Origin: Hedera helix
Lineage: Eukaryota; Streptophyta; Magnoliopsida; Apiales; Araliaceae
Assembly: GCA_947179155.2 (NCBI GenBank)
Contig: OX359285.1
Span: 8,758,731 to 8,822,730, forward strand
Direction of reading: 5' to 3'
DNA length: 64,000 nucleotides
The position numbers and the translations under genes are program-made. Within the stretch, counting starts at the first letter, position 1, and each line of letters begins with the position of its first letter. Below, piece by piece: positions 1-10,157 of the stretch. The notes beneath the pieces are model-generated. The model was not told the origin of the DNA and did no database searches. It was given only the letters and a program-made list of their open reading frames with translations.

Positions 1-333
1 GAAAATAATTTTATGAAGGATGGTATTTAGAATGAAGATTTAGTATTTTTGATAAGGTGAAAGTGTGACATTGAATTTGATCTTGCTTATGTGTAATGCC
101 CATGGATACTTAGAAGTTTTCTTTCGATTTCATAATTGGTTAAACTCAAAATGCTGCAAACCCTCACGAGACATAACTCGTCCACTTGGGTTAACCTTGG
201 GGTTTAAAGGCTTGTTGCACATGCTAAGCGCAATCGTGTTTCCTACGAAAATGGTGTAGTTTAGAATTTGTTTTATTTTTATTTTCTTTTATGTTTTACG
301 CTAGGACGAGTAAAAGCTAGGTATGTGGGTATT
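1..333 (+). mobile_element. 3' untranslated end of an Athila-type element (internal part lies left of the window)
   Basis: No coding sequence. A block at about 155-255, with the words 'ctcgtccacttggg' and 'gtgtttcctacgaaaatgg', recurs with few changes at 9090-9195. There it lies in the 3' UTR of the complete Athila-type element, so this stretch is read as the same region of a sister element. A purine-rich run just before the LTR (about 315-333) would be the polypurine tract. The rest of that element is outside the window. The 64-codon open frame here is best explained by chance. Confidence 0.7.
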
Positions 334-1389
334 TGATAGACACATAATTATGTATTTTAATATTCCCATTTTTATTATTTAATATATTTATTTAATTTAA
401 TTAATACATTTTATTTTGTTTTGCAGGAAATAGATAAATAATTGAAGTTGAGTTGAAAAAGGAGTTCTAGAAGCTTGCAAGTTGATTTTTATTTGGACTC
501 CAATAAAGAGTTGGATACCATGTAAAAGTTGAATTCAATAAGGAAAGAAGAGTCCAAGCTATTCCAAATTAGATTAGGGTTCAATTTATTTTGTCTATAA
601 ATAGGAGTCTTATTTTAGAGAGTAGGATAAAATTTATTTTCTATTCTTATTCTAGGAGTAGGAGCATGGAGTTGTTTTGCTACTTTTATAACAATTGCTC
701 AGTAGTTTAATAAAGTTTCTTTTTAATATTATTCGATTAGTTCTTATTTTATTTTATGCAATTTATATTAGAAGTTTTAATTTTGTTTTCCTTTATTATG
801 AATTCCATGGTTAGCTAAATTTCTAATATCTAGGATGAAGATGAAATTAAGTATTACATATTAATTATTTATTTTCGTTTTAATATTAATGTCTAATTGT
901 TTATTTCTTCAAATTTTACCTTCGCGCATAATTCGTTTTGGTTCTAAATTAATTGTGAGATTTTGATAGGTTATTGTTAAGATATGAGTTTTTCATAATT
1001 CATGCTTGCTCAATGAAGTTTTGATGAGTTATAGTTAATTCTTAAATTTTCATAATCTATGCTTGTCCATATTAATTATATGAATCACTATTTTTAAGGG
1101 AAAGAAAAATAATTGGAAATTAATTAAGGAACGAAAGAATTTAATTATTATGTTAGTATTTAATGGATTCGGATTCCTAGGTAGTTTTTCTCATTACTAG
1201 TTTTCGTTATTAATTTTTAATTTGCATTATTTAGTTAATCAATTATCTCCATCACTTTTTATTTCTAATTTGTTTGGAATATAAATTAAGGGAACATTGA
1301 AATTAATTTAGTCTCTGTGGTTCGACCTGTACTTGCCCGTTCTTCAATTTGACGCTGTGCACTTGCAGTTACTATTTTTTATCACATCA
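334..1389 (+). mobile_element. LTR of Athila-type element X
   Basis: Starts TGATAGACAC and ends CACATCA, followed 6 bp later by a primer binding site, so the 3' boundary is firm. The start is set by the TG after the presumed polypurine tract. At 595-604 it holds CTATAAATAG, a TATA box. It is an unusual LTR: 3' UTR lies on its left and a PBS on its right, so one LTR appears to serve two neighbouring elements. It is related to, but clearly different from, the LTR at 10158-11661. Confidence 0.75.
595..604 (+). promoter_or_regulatory. TATA box of LTR X
   Basis: CTATAAATAG, about 260 bp into the LTR. This is a canonical plant TATA box in the place expected at the U3/R border. Transcription would start about 30 bp downstream. 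Confidence 0.55.
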
Positions 1390-1395
1390 AGTTTT

Positions 1396-1413
1396 TGGCG
1401 CCGTTGCCAGGGA
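1396..1413 (+). other. Primer binding site, tRNA-Asp type (element X)
   Basis: TGGCGCCGTTGCCAGGGA matches, with one mismatch, the complement of the plant tRNA-Asp 3' end (expected TGGCGCCGTTGCCGGGGA). This primer is used by Athila elements. Only about 45 bp of leader follow before the sequence switches to a different LTR at about 1458. Confidence 0.8.
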
Positions 1414-1457
1414 CTAAATTTAATTTCTTATTCCTTAATTTTTATTTCTTCGAATTA

Positions 1458-2083
1458 GTTTATTATTCGTTAAAATCTACTGCTAAATTAAATATCAAAT
1501 CCGTAATTGTTTGGTCACTTTAATTTGCGAAGCAAATAAGATTAATAATTATTTTGCATATTAAAAGATTGTTATATGCTAGGAAAAATATTCATCTAAA
1601 TTAAATGCAGACGCTTGGATTGTGTTGTTTAGTTCAACGATCTCTCTATTTCTTTATGTTGCTACTAGGTTAAATCTTTAGCGCTTGTCTGAGATTACTT
1701 AGTAGTAAGGGTTATTTAGATCGCTTGTTTCTGCTTATTAACTAAAATTAAGGAGAGATATGAAAATTATTCGAATGAGAGTAATTATTTCACATTGAAT
1801 ATTTAAAATATGAATTGAGTTATTCTTGCGTCAGTGATCAGTTGTAAATTCTTGATGGTGGATGTTAACTTAAACCAATACTTTTTCTTCTTATTTAGTT
1901 CTTGCATATTTATTTTAGTTAGTTTTATTTAAATTATTTCTTTGATTCCAAAACCCTCCAATTTTTATTTGCAAAAATATAAAATTAAATAATCATTCTC
2001 TGTGGGATCGACTTTTACTTGCATTACTACATTAATAATTTTTCCAAAGTAAGATTTTATTTTTGGGTGCTTGCGACATCACA
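1458..2083 (+). mobile_element. 5' LTR of Athila element Y, lacking its first ~870 bp
   Basis: From 'tagtttattattcgtt' at about 1458 to the end it tracks 11033-11661 of the 3' LTR almost base for base, including 'gcagacgcttggattgtgttg' and the terminal 'gcgacatcaca'. The U3 part, TATA region and GC-rich island found at 10158-11030 are absent. In their place stands the LTR and leader of element X. Differences from the 3' LTR include 'ccaaaaccctcc' where the 3' copy has 14 C in a row. Confidence 0.8.
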
Positions 2084-2091
2084 CAAAATTT

Positions 2092-2109
2092 TGGCGTCGT
2101 TGCCAGGGA
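2092..2109 (+). other. Primer binding site, tRNA-Asp type (element Y)
   Basis: TGGCGTCGTTGCCAGGGA starts 9 bp after the LTR end. It has two mismatches to the expected tRNA-Asp complement, one more than the site at 1396. Confidence 0.8.
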
Positions 2110-2224
2110 ATGATTTTAATTTAATTTTGTGCTTTTGTAAATATTTATTTAATTTAGTAATTATTCTTAGTTTTTTTTTTTTTTTTCTAGTTTTCGTATT
2201 TTATTTGAGTTGTGCAGGTTAAAG

Positions 2225-2571
2225 ATGGAAATCATGGCTAGAAATCGAAATTTGAAAGAGCTTGCAGCCCCTGATTTGAATCAACAACCTTTAAGCATAA
2301 CTTTTCCAAATTTAGATGCTAACACTTCCTTTGAATTAAAATCTAGCTTAATCCATCAATTGCCCAATTTTCATAGCCTTGCAGGTGAAGATTCTCACAA
2401 ACATTTAAAGGAATTCCATATGGTGTGCACAAGTCTGAAACCTTCTGGAGTGACTGAAGAACAAATCAATCTAAGAGCTTTTCCATTTTTCTTGAAAGAT
2501 TTGGCTAAGGATTGGCTCTACTACCTACCCTCCGGAAGCATCACCACATGGGAAGAGATGAAAAGACTATT
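2225..2571 (+). pseudogene. gag: Athila gag, first part, cut by a solo LTR
   Basis: The frame opens at ATG 2225 (MEIMARNR). It contains the capsid-type features of plant Ty3/gypsy Gag: 'FELKSSLIHQLPNF', then 'LKEFHMVC' and 'LRAFPFFLKDLAKDWLYYLP', ending 'WEEMKRLF' at the insertion point. The protein would form the capsid. The frame resumes at 6671 after the inserted LTR and one copy of the target duplication. Removing these leaves an uninterrupted reading frame across the joint, which proves the insertion came after the gag was formed. Confidence 0.88.
2567..2571. repeat. Target site duplication, left (CTATT)
   Basis: CTATT directly before the TG of the inserted LTR. Its partner is CTACT at 6666-6670, one mismatch, as expected after some age. 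Confidence 0.8.
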
Positions 2572-2821
2572 TGTAATATCCCAGATATTTACAAGAATTG
2601 TAAATAAGATTTAAAATAATTAATTAAAGGTTATGGTTTAAAACCTAGAGTTGTTGAAGTGAGATGCGTAGAAAATGGGTGAACATTTTTTTTAACATAA
2701 TTTATTTGTTAGAAATTAAATGTGGGAATATTTTAATGATGCATGTAGAGAATTTATTAAGAAAATAAATTCAATTAAGAAGTGAAGTATATTAATATAT
2801 ATACAACTAATGTGTGCTTGT

Positions 2822-3730
2822 TAGCCCAATAAGAAGATGAGTAGATTAAATACTCAATTAAACTAATAATTTAATTAGTTTAAAATATGAAGTAAGGATG
2901 GAAGTTATGCAATATAATTAACTAGGTTAATTATATTAGTTATGAGTTAAAGTTATAGAAAAACTAGAATGGTTGTCTAAAATGACAATATTAAGAAGTA
3001 ATTAACTTAATTATTAAGTTGTTGTATAGAGTCAATTAATGGATTAAAGCGAGCCCAATATTTGAATGGTTGAAAGTCTTGTTGGTAATTTATATAGAGG
3101 TCCAAATAAATTTATGGATCTAGCCTTATGAAGAGTCCAAGTAATTTAATTACTACTAGTGGGCTAGTCCAAAAGAATTATAGATGTTAGCCCAATATGG
3201 GAATAATTGCATGAAGTGGGTAATTAAATAAGAGAGCCCAATACAAAGTAAGCTATGTAGCCCAAATCATTTAAAAGTCAAATGATGGTCAAAATGTTGG
3301 AAAATATTGTTGAGTATAGAGAATTAATCAATGTAAGGTTAATTGAATAACTCTAGTTGGTAGACAAGATAGAGCATTAACCAATCATTGGTTAATTGCT
3401 AGGTAAATAAAGGTGGTGTTAAGAATTAACTATGGATGAGTTAATTATGTAACCCAATGTGGTAGAATAATTTAATGCAAGTCTAATTGGATTATATTAT
3501 AAGTCCAAATGAGGTGTTAAGCTAAGTTAAATAAATTAACCTAGTAGTTCATATAATTAATTAAACCTTGATCCAAGTAATAATTAAACTAGCCCAATGC
3601 TTGTTTTAATTAAATGTAACAAAGGGTATTTAATGTTAGCCCAATGTAATAAATAAATTGAGCCCAAACAAATTAAATGAATGAGCCCAATATAATTTAA
3701 TTTTAAGAACCAAAGTGGAGCCCAATGTGC
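2822..3730 (+). promoter_or_regulatory. Cluster of about ten AGCCCAA(T) boxes in U3
   Basis: AGCCCAAT or AGCCCAAA occurs near 2824, 3053, 3188, 3236, 3259, 3591, 3637, 3660, 3684 and 3719. Each holds a GCCCA core (site II-like on one strand, TGGGC on the other) and mostly a CCAAT box. The same words recur in the LARD LTRs (about 46610-47160). They lie upstream of the TATA box, so a role in LTR transcription is plausible but inferred. Confidence 0.45.
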
Positions 3731-4049
3731 ATGTATAGGTGAATATGTATACATATGTTGGTGTATATATATATGAATGCTTATATAATGATATAGGACA
3801 TAAAAATAAAGTCAATTTGGTGTAATAAATTGTAAATCCCGAAATTTGAGGGGGCCCCACATGAAAATGTTGAGTGTGGACTTCCTATGGCTTCAATTAC
3901 ACTCCAAAAGTTGCTTACAAGCAATCTTGATGGATGTCACACCAATGGTCATTCATGGTAGTCATTCCATGCAATAGTAATCTAGTTTAAGCTCCTAATT
4001 TCACCAACACTAGTTGATTAGGAGGTTAATGAAGGATTAACATTGTGCT

Positions 4050-4059
4050 ATAAATAGAA
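4050..4059 (+). promoter_or_regulatory. TATA box of the 4.1-kb solo LTR
   Basis: CTATAAATAG about 1.5 kb into the LTR. It is followed by a short, less AT-rich stretch rich in GAGA words, as expected for the start of R. Confidence 0.5.
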
Positions 4060-5189
4060 GTGTTTCACTCATTGGTGAGGTTGGTTGGTCATTTGTAGCA
4101 TTTATAGAGGGAAAAAGGGAGAGCTTCTTAAGAGATATAGAGAGTTACTCTTGTGAGATTGATGATCCACCAAGAAAAATTGCTAGAGATGGACAAGAGA
4201 AAGTCACAAGCCAAGATCATGTTAAGAGGAAGGAGAGCATCCATGTATAAAAGGTTAAAAAGTGTTCTAAACCCTCTTTAATTCATTTTTATAGTTTAGA
4301 TATGATTTGAACAGTTAAATTGTATTTTTAACTGATTAAAAGTTATTTTGATGCTCTAGAAGTCTAAATCTATGATATATAAGTAGATTCATGATTTAGT
4401 ATGTTTAATACAAGTATTGGTATGCGTGGTACGCAAATAAATGGAAGAAAATTCCATATTGTGTTACCGGTAAAGCCCTAGATGGTTCGATCTTAAATTT
4501 ATTGTTAAACATTTTCAAAAATGTGATTGAACCATGAAATGTTATAAAACAAGAAGTTTGGAAGACAACAACACTAAGTTGGTGTCATTTGGATGTGTAG
4601 AGTTCATTTTATTCAAGTTTGAACCATTAAAACCAAGGATTGATGAAGTTAGTTTTCACTTTGTCCTTGCGAGCAGTTTTTAGTCTAATTTTGTTCGGAA
4701 TTTGGATTTGTGATCTAAAGAGAAATTTTAGAGGGAGAAATTCTAATGAGAATGGACTCAAGAATCACCCCAAAATATTTTGAAATGAAGAAATTATGAC
4801 AGTTTTAGTAAAAGAGGTCTGGATAGTCAAAACGAGCACGCTAGCGCTCGGATTTTCTGCTTTGAGCGCCGCCGGCACTAGAATAAGCCTATAACTAGTG
4901 CCGCCAACTCTGGTACAGTGTTAAAAAGTCAAAATTTTGATATTTTAAAGTTTTATCAAGTCGGAACTCCGGTTTAACTTATCGATTAATGAAAAATCTA
5001 AGCGAAACATCGTTAGGGACCTAAAATCTAAGATAAACTTGTAAAATGAATGTGTTTGAATATTAAACCAATATATATATAAAGTCTATTAGTGACTAAT
5101 TGGTAGTTAAAGATATAAAATAAAGACTAATGTTAACACTATTAAAAAGTTAACTATTTGTATGGTTTAAAGATTATTAAAATATTATT

Positions 5190-5530
5190 ATGGGATTAAA
5201 AGGTTACTAAATGAATAATAACATTGATATTTAATGAAAATGTTATTAAATAATTAATGAAATTAGTATGTGATTAAAATACTATTAAATGGTTAATAAT
5301 ATTAATAAGTGATTAAAATATTATTAAATAATTAATAAGTGATTAGAATATTATTAAATGGTTAATAATATTAATAAGTGATTAAAATATTATTAAATGG
5401 TTAATAATATTAATGTGTGAGTAAAATATTATTAAATGGTTAATGATATTAATAAGTGATTAAAATATTATTAAATGGTTAATAATATTAATAAGGGATT
5501 AAAATATTATTAAATGGTTAATACTATTTG
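5190..5530 (+). repeat. AT-rich minisatellite, ~39-40 bp unit, inside the solo LTR
   Basis: Units of the type 'aataagtgattaaaatattattaaatggttaat' repeat about eight times with small changes. A longer array of the same unit sits in the related minus-strand LTR at about 12840-13590. Confidence 0.8.
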
Positions 5531-6665
5531 AATGTAGTTATATATTATCAAAGGTAGATAATATTTTGAAGTATTTGGTACATTATTAAATGTCTGAATC
5601 ATTAAGTTATGTAAAAGAAGAATGTTTAATTAAATTGAACTGAAGTTGATAGTCCATTTGTGACTAATTTAGACAACTTATTAAAAGTAGGTCGTACGAT
5701 GAACGTATAGTGAATGTATAAGTTGGATGAGCATACCCGACATGTTCAACTAGGGTTGGGCTAGGGTTTTTGTCCGGAACTTAAGGGTTCGTTTGTCGGA
5801 CATCTTAAGAGTTAATAATTTAAAGTTAGAGTCTTATACAAAGGTTAAGTAATAGTCATTGTATCTAATGATTATGTTAATTTCCTATATAAATTGTAGG
5901 TTGAACGAAAAACGCAAATAAGCGTAAATGGTAGAAGCGAACCAGACAAGTTTTTCAGAACTTGCTCCTATGTACAATAATATGTTATAATGTGATTTAA
6001 ATTGATAATATAAAGTTATATTGATGATGTTTGTGGTAGATGAACAACATGTGGTATGACTACATGAAAACTATGTACAAGATTGAAGCATGATTTGCTA
6101 AGTGTTAGTTGATTATTGTATGTGATACATAAGAGGTATGAAGTATTATTAACACGAAAAACATGATGTAAGAATAAGATACAAAGCATGTATATGATGT
6201 AAAGCATGTAATGTGTTATGTGTAACTGTTAAACTTGTTGAGCTGTCGTGCTCACTCTTGCTTAAAACAAATATTTTTAGATAGTGCAAGTTATTTGAAG
6301 TTCTCGATAAAGAACAAGGAACAGGAAAGCATATTACTTTCATTGAAGATCTAAATATCTATTGTAGATATCAGTCCGAATTGGACAGGTAAATGATTGT
6401 GTAGTATAAGAATTAACTGGTATGTAATATGAGTGTTAAATACTCAAATTGATTGTAATAGAATGTCGTATCAGGTATGATATTGAGACATACTAAAAAT
6501 GTATAAAGATTGCAATTTTGGAATAGAAAGAGATGTTGTAAAGTTTTAAATAAATGATTATTTAGCAACTATAATATTGTTGTAAGTCATGGATGATAAG
6601 GAAAATGTAGTACTAGTGTCGAACCGGATCCGAGGTTAAAGGAACCCGGATTTGGGGTCATTACA

Positions 6666-6670
6666 CTACT
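6666..6670. repeat. Target site duplication, right (CTACT)
   Basis: Follows the terminal CA of the solo LTR and pairs with CTATT at 2567-2571. Confidence 0.8.
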
Positions 6671-7793
6671 TTTGGAGAAATATTTTCCCGCTTCAAGGGC
6701 AACCAATATCAGAAAAGACATTTGTGGTGTGAGGCAGAACCATGGAGAATCCCTGTACGAGTATTGGGAACGTTTCAAGAAACTATGTGCAAGTTGCCCC
6801 CACCATCAAGTCAGCAAGTAACTCCTCATTCAATACTTCTATGAAGGACTCATGTCTAATGATAGGAGCATGATCGATGCTGCCAGTGGAGGAGCTTTAG
6901 TGGACAAAACACCCGAAGCTGCAAGGAACTTGATTGCAAACATGGCGGCTAATTCCCAACAATTTGGCACTAGGCTTGATTTTTCATCCAAGAATGTTAA
7001 TGAGGTAAATATTTCTTTACTTGAGCAACAAAATGATAGTTTAACCACCTTTGTTCGTCAAATGGCTGTAGGTAATACACAACAAGTAAAAGCTTGTAGG
7101 ATTTGTGCAGTAGTAGGACATCCAACAGATATGTGCCCCACTCTTCAAGAGGAGTCCTATGAACAAGTAAATGCAGCAGGTGGTTTCCCTGATCAACCAC
7201 AAAGGAGATATGATCCTTACGCGAACACGTACAACTTAGGTTGGCGAGATCATCCTAATTTTGGCTATGGACATCACTAAGGGAATCCGTCTGCGACTCA
7301 AAATTTCTCAAGCTACCAACAATACAAGCAGTCATATCCCAACAAACAACAACAGAGCCAATCATCTAATTCTCATATGTCTTTAGAGGATATAGTTAAA
7401 CAACTTAGCACTAACACGTTACAATTTCAACAAAAAACGAAGACAAATATGCAGAATTTAAATACACAGATGGAACAAATGGTAACTGCCATCAGTAGAT
7501 TGGAGGCGCAAAATTCTAAAAAATTATCCTCTTAAAGAATGATGAATCCGAAAGCAAATGTCAGTGCAATTACTTTGAGAAGCGGTAAAGAGATAGAAAC
7601 TCCAGCAAAGACAGAGTCTACATCAAAAAAGCAAAACAAAGCTGAAGTGGACAACAAGGAGGCAAACGACAGTCAAGAGGACGACAGTGTTCTAGGCAAA
7701 AATGGTACCCCTAAGCATAAATTTCCACCTCTATCTGATTATCAACTGGTACCCCCTTTTTCTCTTACTTTAACAGAAAAAAAGAAAATATGA
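6671..7793 (+). pseudogene. gag: Athila gag, second part, with zinc knuckle; nonsense mutations
   Basis: Continues the frame broken at 2571 ('LEKYFPASRATNIRKDICG'). A zinc knuckle, C-x2-C-x4-H-x4-C, lies at about 7095-7136 (C-RI-C ... H ... C), which would bind genomic RNA. In-frame stops are TAA at 6819-6821, TAA at 7278-7280 and TAA at about 7533; otherwise one frame runs from 6671 to 7793. The Gln-rich part after 7300 and 'VSAITLRSGK' near 7560 are typical of the Gag-protease linker in Athila. A frameshift between 7793 and 7960 separates this from the protease. Confidence 0.85.
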
Positions 7794-7959
7794 AAGAGAT
7801 TCAGATTTATATGAAACTTTTCATCAATGTGAGGTAAAAATTCCATTGTTAGATGCTATTAAACAAGTAACTCGTTTTGCTAGATTTCTAAAAGAGTTGT
7901 GTACACACAAGAGAAAGTAAGCACTTAAAAGATATAGAAAGGTACAAGTAGGAAAGAAT

Positions 7960-8802
7960 GTGTCGACAATAATTCAAAGAAAACTTCCTCCTAAATGTCA
8001 AGATCCAGGAATGTTTACTATCTCTTGTAAGATAGGCGACACTAGATTTGAACAAGCCATGTTAGATTTAGTAACATCTATTAATGTCATGCCATATTCT
8101 ATATATGCTTCTTTGAAACTTGAATCTTTGAATAGAACTGGTATTGTGATTCAATTGGCTGATAGGTCTAACACTTATCCTAAGGGTATAGTAGAGGATG
8201 TTCTTGTGCAAGTAGATAATTTGATTTTTTCTGCTGATTTTTATGTGCTTGATATGGAGAACGGTGATCAAAATGCTCCTATTTTGTTAGGAAGACCTTT
8301 CTTAAAGACTTCCAAGACTAAGATCGATATTCATAGTGGTACACTAACAATGGAGTTTGATGGCGAAATTGTTAAGTTTAATATTTTTGATGCCATGAAA
8401 TGTCATAATCCTGTTTACTCTGTTGATGTAATTGATTTTTTAGCAGAAAAAGTTTCTAAAACTGATGGAAAGGGTGAATTGAAAACGAAAAGCATTCAGA
8501 ATCCTGGGAAAGAGAAAGAGGAGTTAGTCTTGAGTGCTGATTTGAAGAAAACTGTTGCGGCTGTGAATGGTTCTCCGAAAACAGGTAATGATCCATATTT
8601 TGACTTACTAGTTCCTAACAAGAAGTCTTTACCTTTTGTTTTGCAGGATTACATTCCAGATTTGAAGTCTCTCCCTAATCATCTCAAATGTATGTTCATT
8701 GAAGAGGGAGTAGAACATTCATATCCACTGCAAGGGAGTTTGAACAAGTCTATGATAAATGGAGTAAAGATGGATGAGATTATCAAAATTCAAGAGGAAT
8801 GA
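7960..8802 (+). pseudogene. Athila aspartic protease domain, degenerate active site
   Basis: 280 codons in one frame; the nominal start is GTG, so this is a piece of a Gag-Pro polyprotein rather than a protein with its own start. The retropepsin fold is seen in 'MLDLVTSINVMPYSIYASL' and 'APILLGRPFLKTSKTKID'. The usual D-L-G-A-S around the catalytic Asp reads D-L-V-T-S (Asp about residue 36), so the conserved Gly is lost and activity is unlikely. Where RT should follow, the frame ends (TGA 8800-8802). Confidence 0.85.
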
Positions 8803-10157
8803 GTGACGTAGTGGTTAAACATGCTATCGAGCCAATGACAATAAACAAAGGCGCTGCTTGGAAGGCAACCCAAGGGGAGTATAATTTTCTTTCTTTTCAA
8901 TTTTTGCATTTATATTTTAGTTATTTGTGCCTTTGTCTTTGCATTTTATTTTACATTGGGGACATTATAAATTTTAAGTGTGGGAGAAGGGATTTAGGAT
9001 TTTTGTTATTTTTAGGTCATATTTTAAAAATTAAAATTTTAGGAAATTTTAATTTTTTTTGAAATTTTGAATTTTGTGGGTAAATTCACTACAAACCCTC
9101 ACGAGAAAAAACTCGTCCACTTGGGATAACCTTAGAGTTTAAAGGCTTGTTACACATGATAAGTGTAACCGTGTTTCCTACGAAAATGGGGTAGTTTTTA
9201 TTTTATTTTATTTTTAGGATGTGTCACTTGAGCAATGAGTTAATTGGATTTTAAATTTTTAGCCAATGATAAAATCTTGATTTTTGTTTTATAACTTTTG
9301 GAAAATGAATAAATTTTTGTTTAGTTATGATTTTTGACTTATTGTTGATATTTACTTTACGTGAGATCCTTTAAATGTTTATGCACGTATATCCATTTGT
9401 TTGAGCTAGTTTTAATTTCGAGAAAGTTATATGGTTAAATGCTTATGAAAGATATTTTTGAACTCTATATCTTATTTGGTCATTATTCAAAGTGAAATAT
9501 AAGGCAAACTATAATTTGGAAGAGATGATTTAAGTAATTTTTCTAGGATTATTATTGAAGTAAAAAAATTATGTGGTGGGATGGGATGGAGCATAAAACG
9601 CACTCACTCATAAACACATGAAAAAGTGAGATGGAGTATAAAATGCACTCACTGAAAAAAAAAGAGAAAGAAAAAAGGAAATGGGATGAAGCATAAAATG
9701 CACCCATTAAAAGAAAAGAAAATTGAAAAAATGTTTAAAAAATTGATATTAATAATCCTAGTATGTTTCATTGATTAAAAATCTTTTGATCTTCTGATTT
9801 GTATTTGTCTATATTAATAAAGACTGATGTAAAGAATAAGTATATTGAGTTTTGTTATATATCTTTTATAAGGTAATTAATGATCGAAACTTATTTGAGT
9901 TTTGATTAGTTTGATATTTGGATTCACACACACACAAAGGGTCTTGATTAAAGTAAAATTGATAAATATGTTGAAATTCTGAATTTTACATAATTTTAAA
10001 ATTTTCTTTAAGTTATCATTTAAAAAATCTTTGAGGCTGAGGTTGAAATTTATAGTAATTTGTTGCTCGAGTAAGTTGTTTGGTTATTAGTTTTAATTTT
10101 ATAGTTTTTGTTCTTGTTTTGCTTAAGGACAATCAAAGAGTTAAGTGTGGGGATATT
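8803..10157 (+). mobile_element. 3' untranslated region and polypurine tract of Athila element Y
   Basis: Non-coding. It opens with the 'ttgg(a/g)aggcaaccca' word (about 8857) common just after pol in plant Ty3/gypsy elements. The block 9090-9195 matches 155-255. Three direct repeats, 'gatgga(g)cataaaatgcactcac'-like, start at 9585, 9630 and 9685. A short CA run lies at about 9927. 'gttaagtgtggggatatt' (about 10140-10157) is the polypurine tract directly before the LTR. Apart from these I see nothing. Confidence 0.7.

Larger units (their letters stand above)
2572..6665 (+). mobile_element. Solo LTR (4094 bp) of a Tekay/Del-like chromovirus family
   Basis: Starts TGTAATATCCCAG and ends GGGGTCATTACA, flanked by CTATT/CTACT, with no internal region. 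It is therefore a solo LTR left by LTR-LTR recombination. Its first ~250 bp and last ~700 bp resemble the LARD LTRs at 46108 and 53078, so it is the same family but an older copy. It contains an array of AGCCCAAT boxes, a TATA box and an AT-rich minisatellite, each listed separately. Open frames inside it on either strand are short and unconvincing. Confidence 0.9.
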
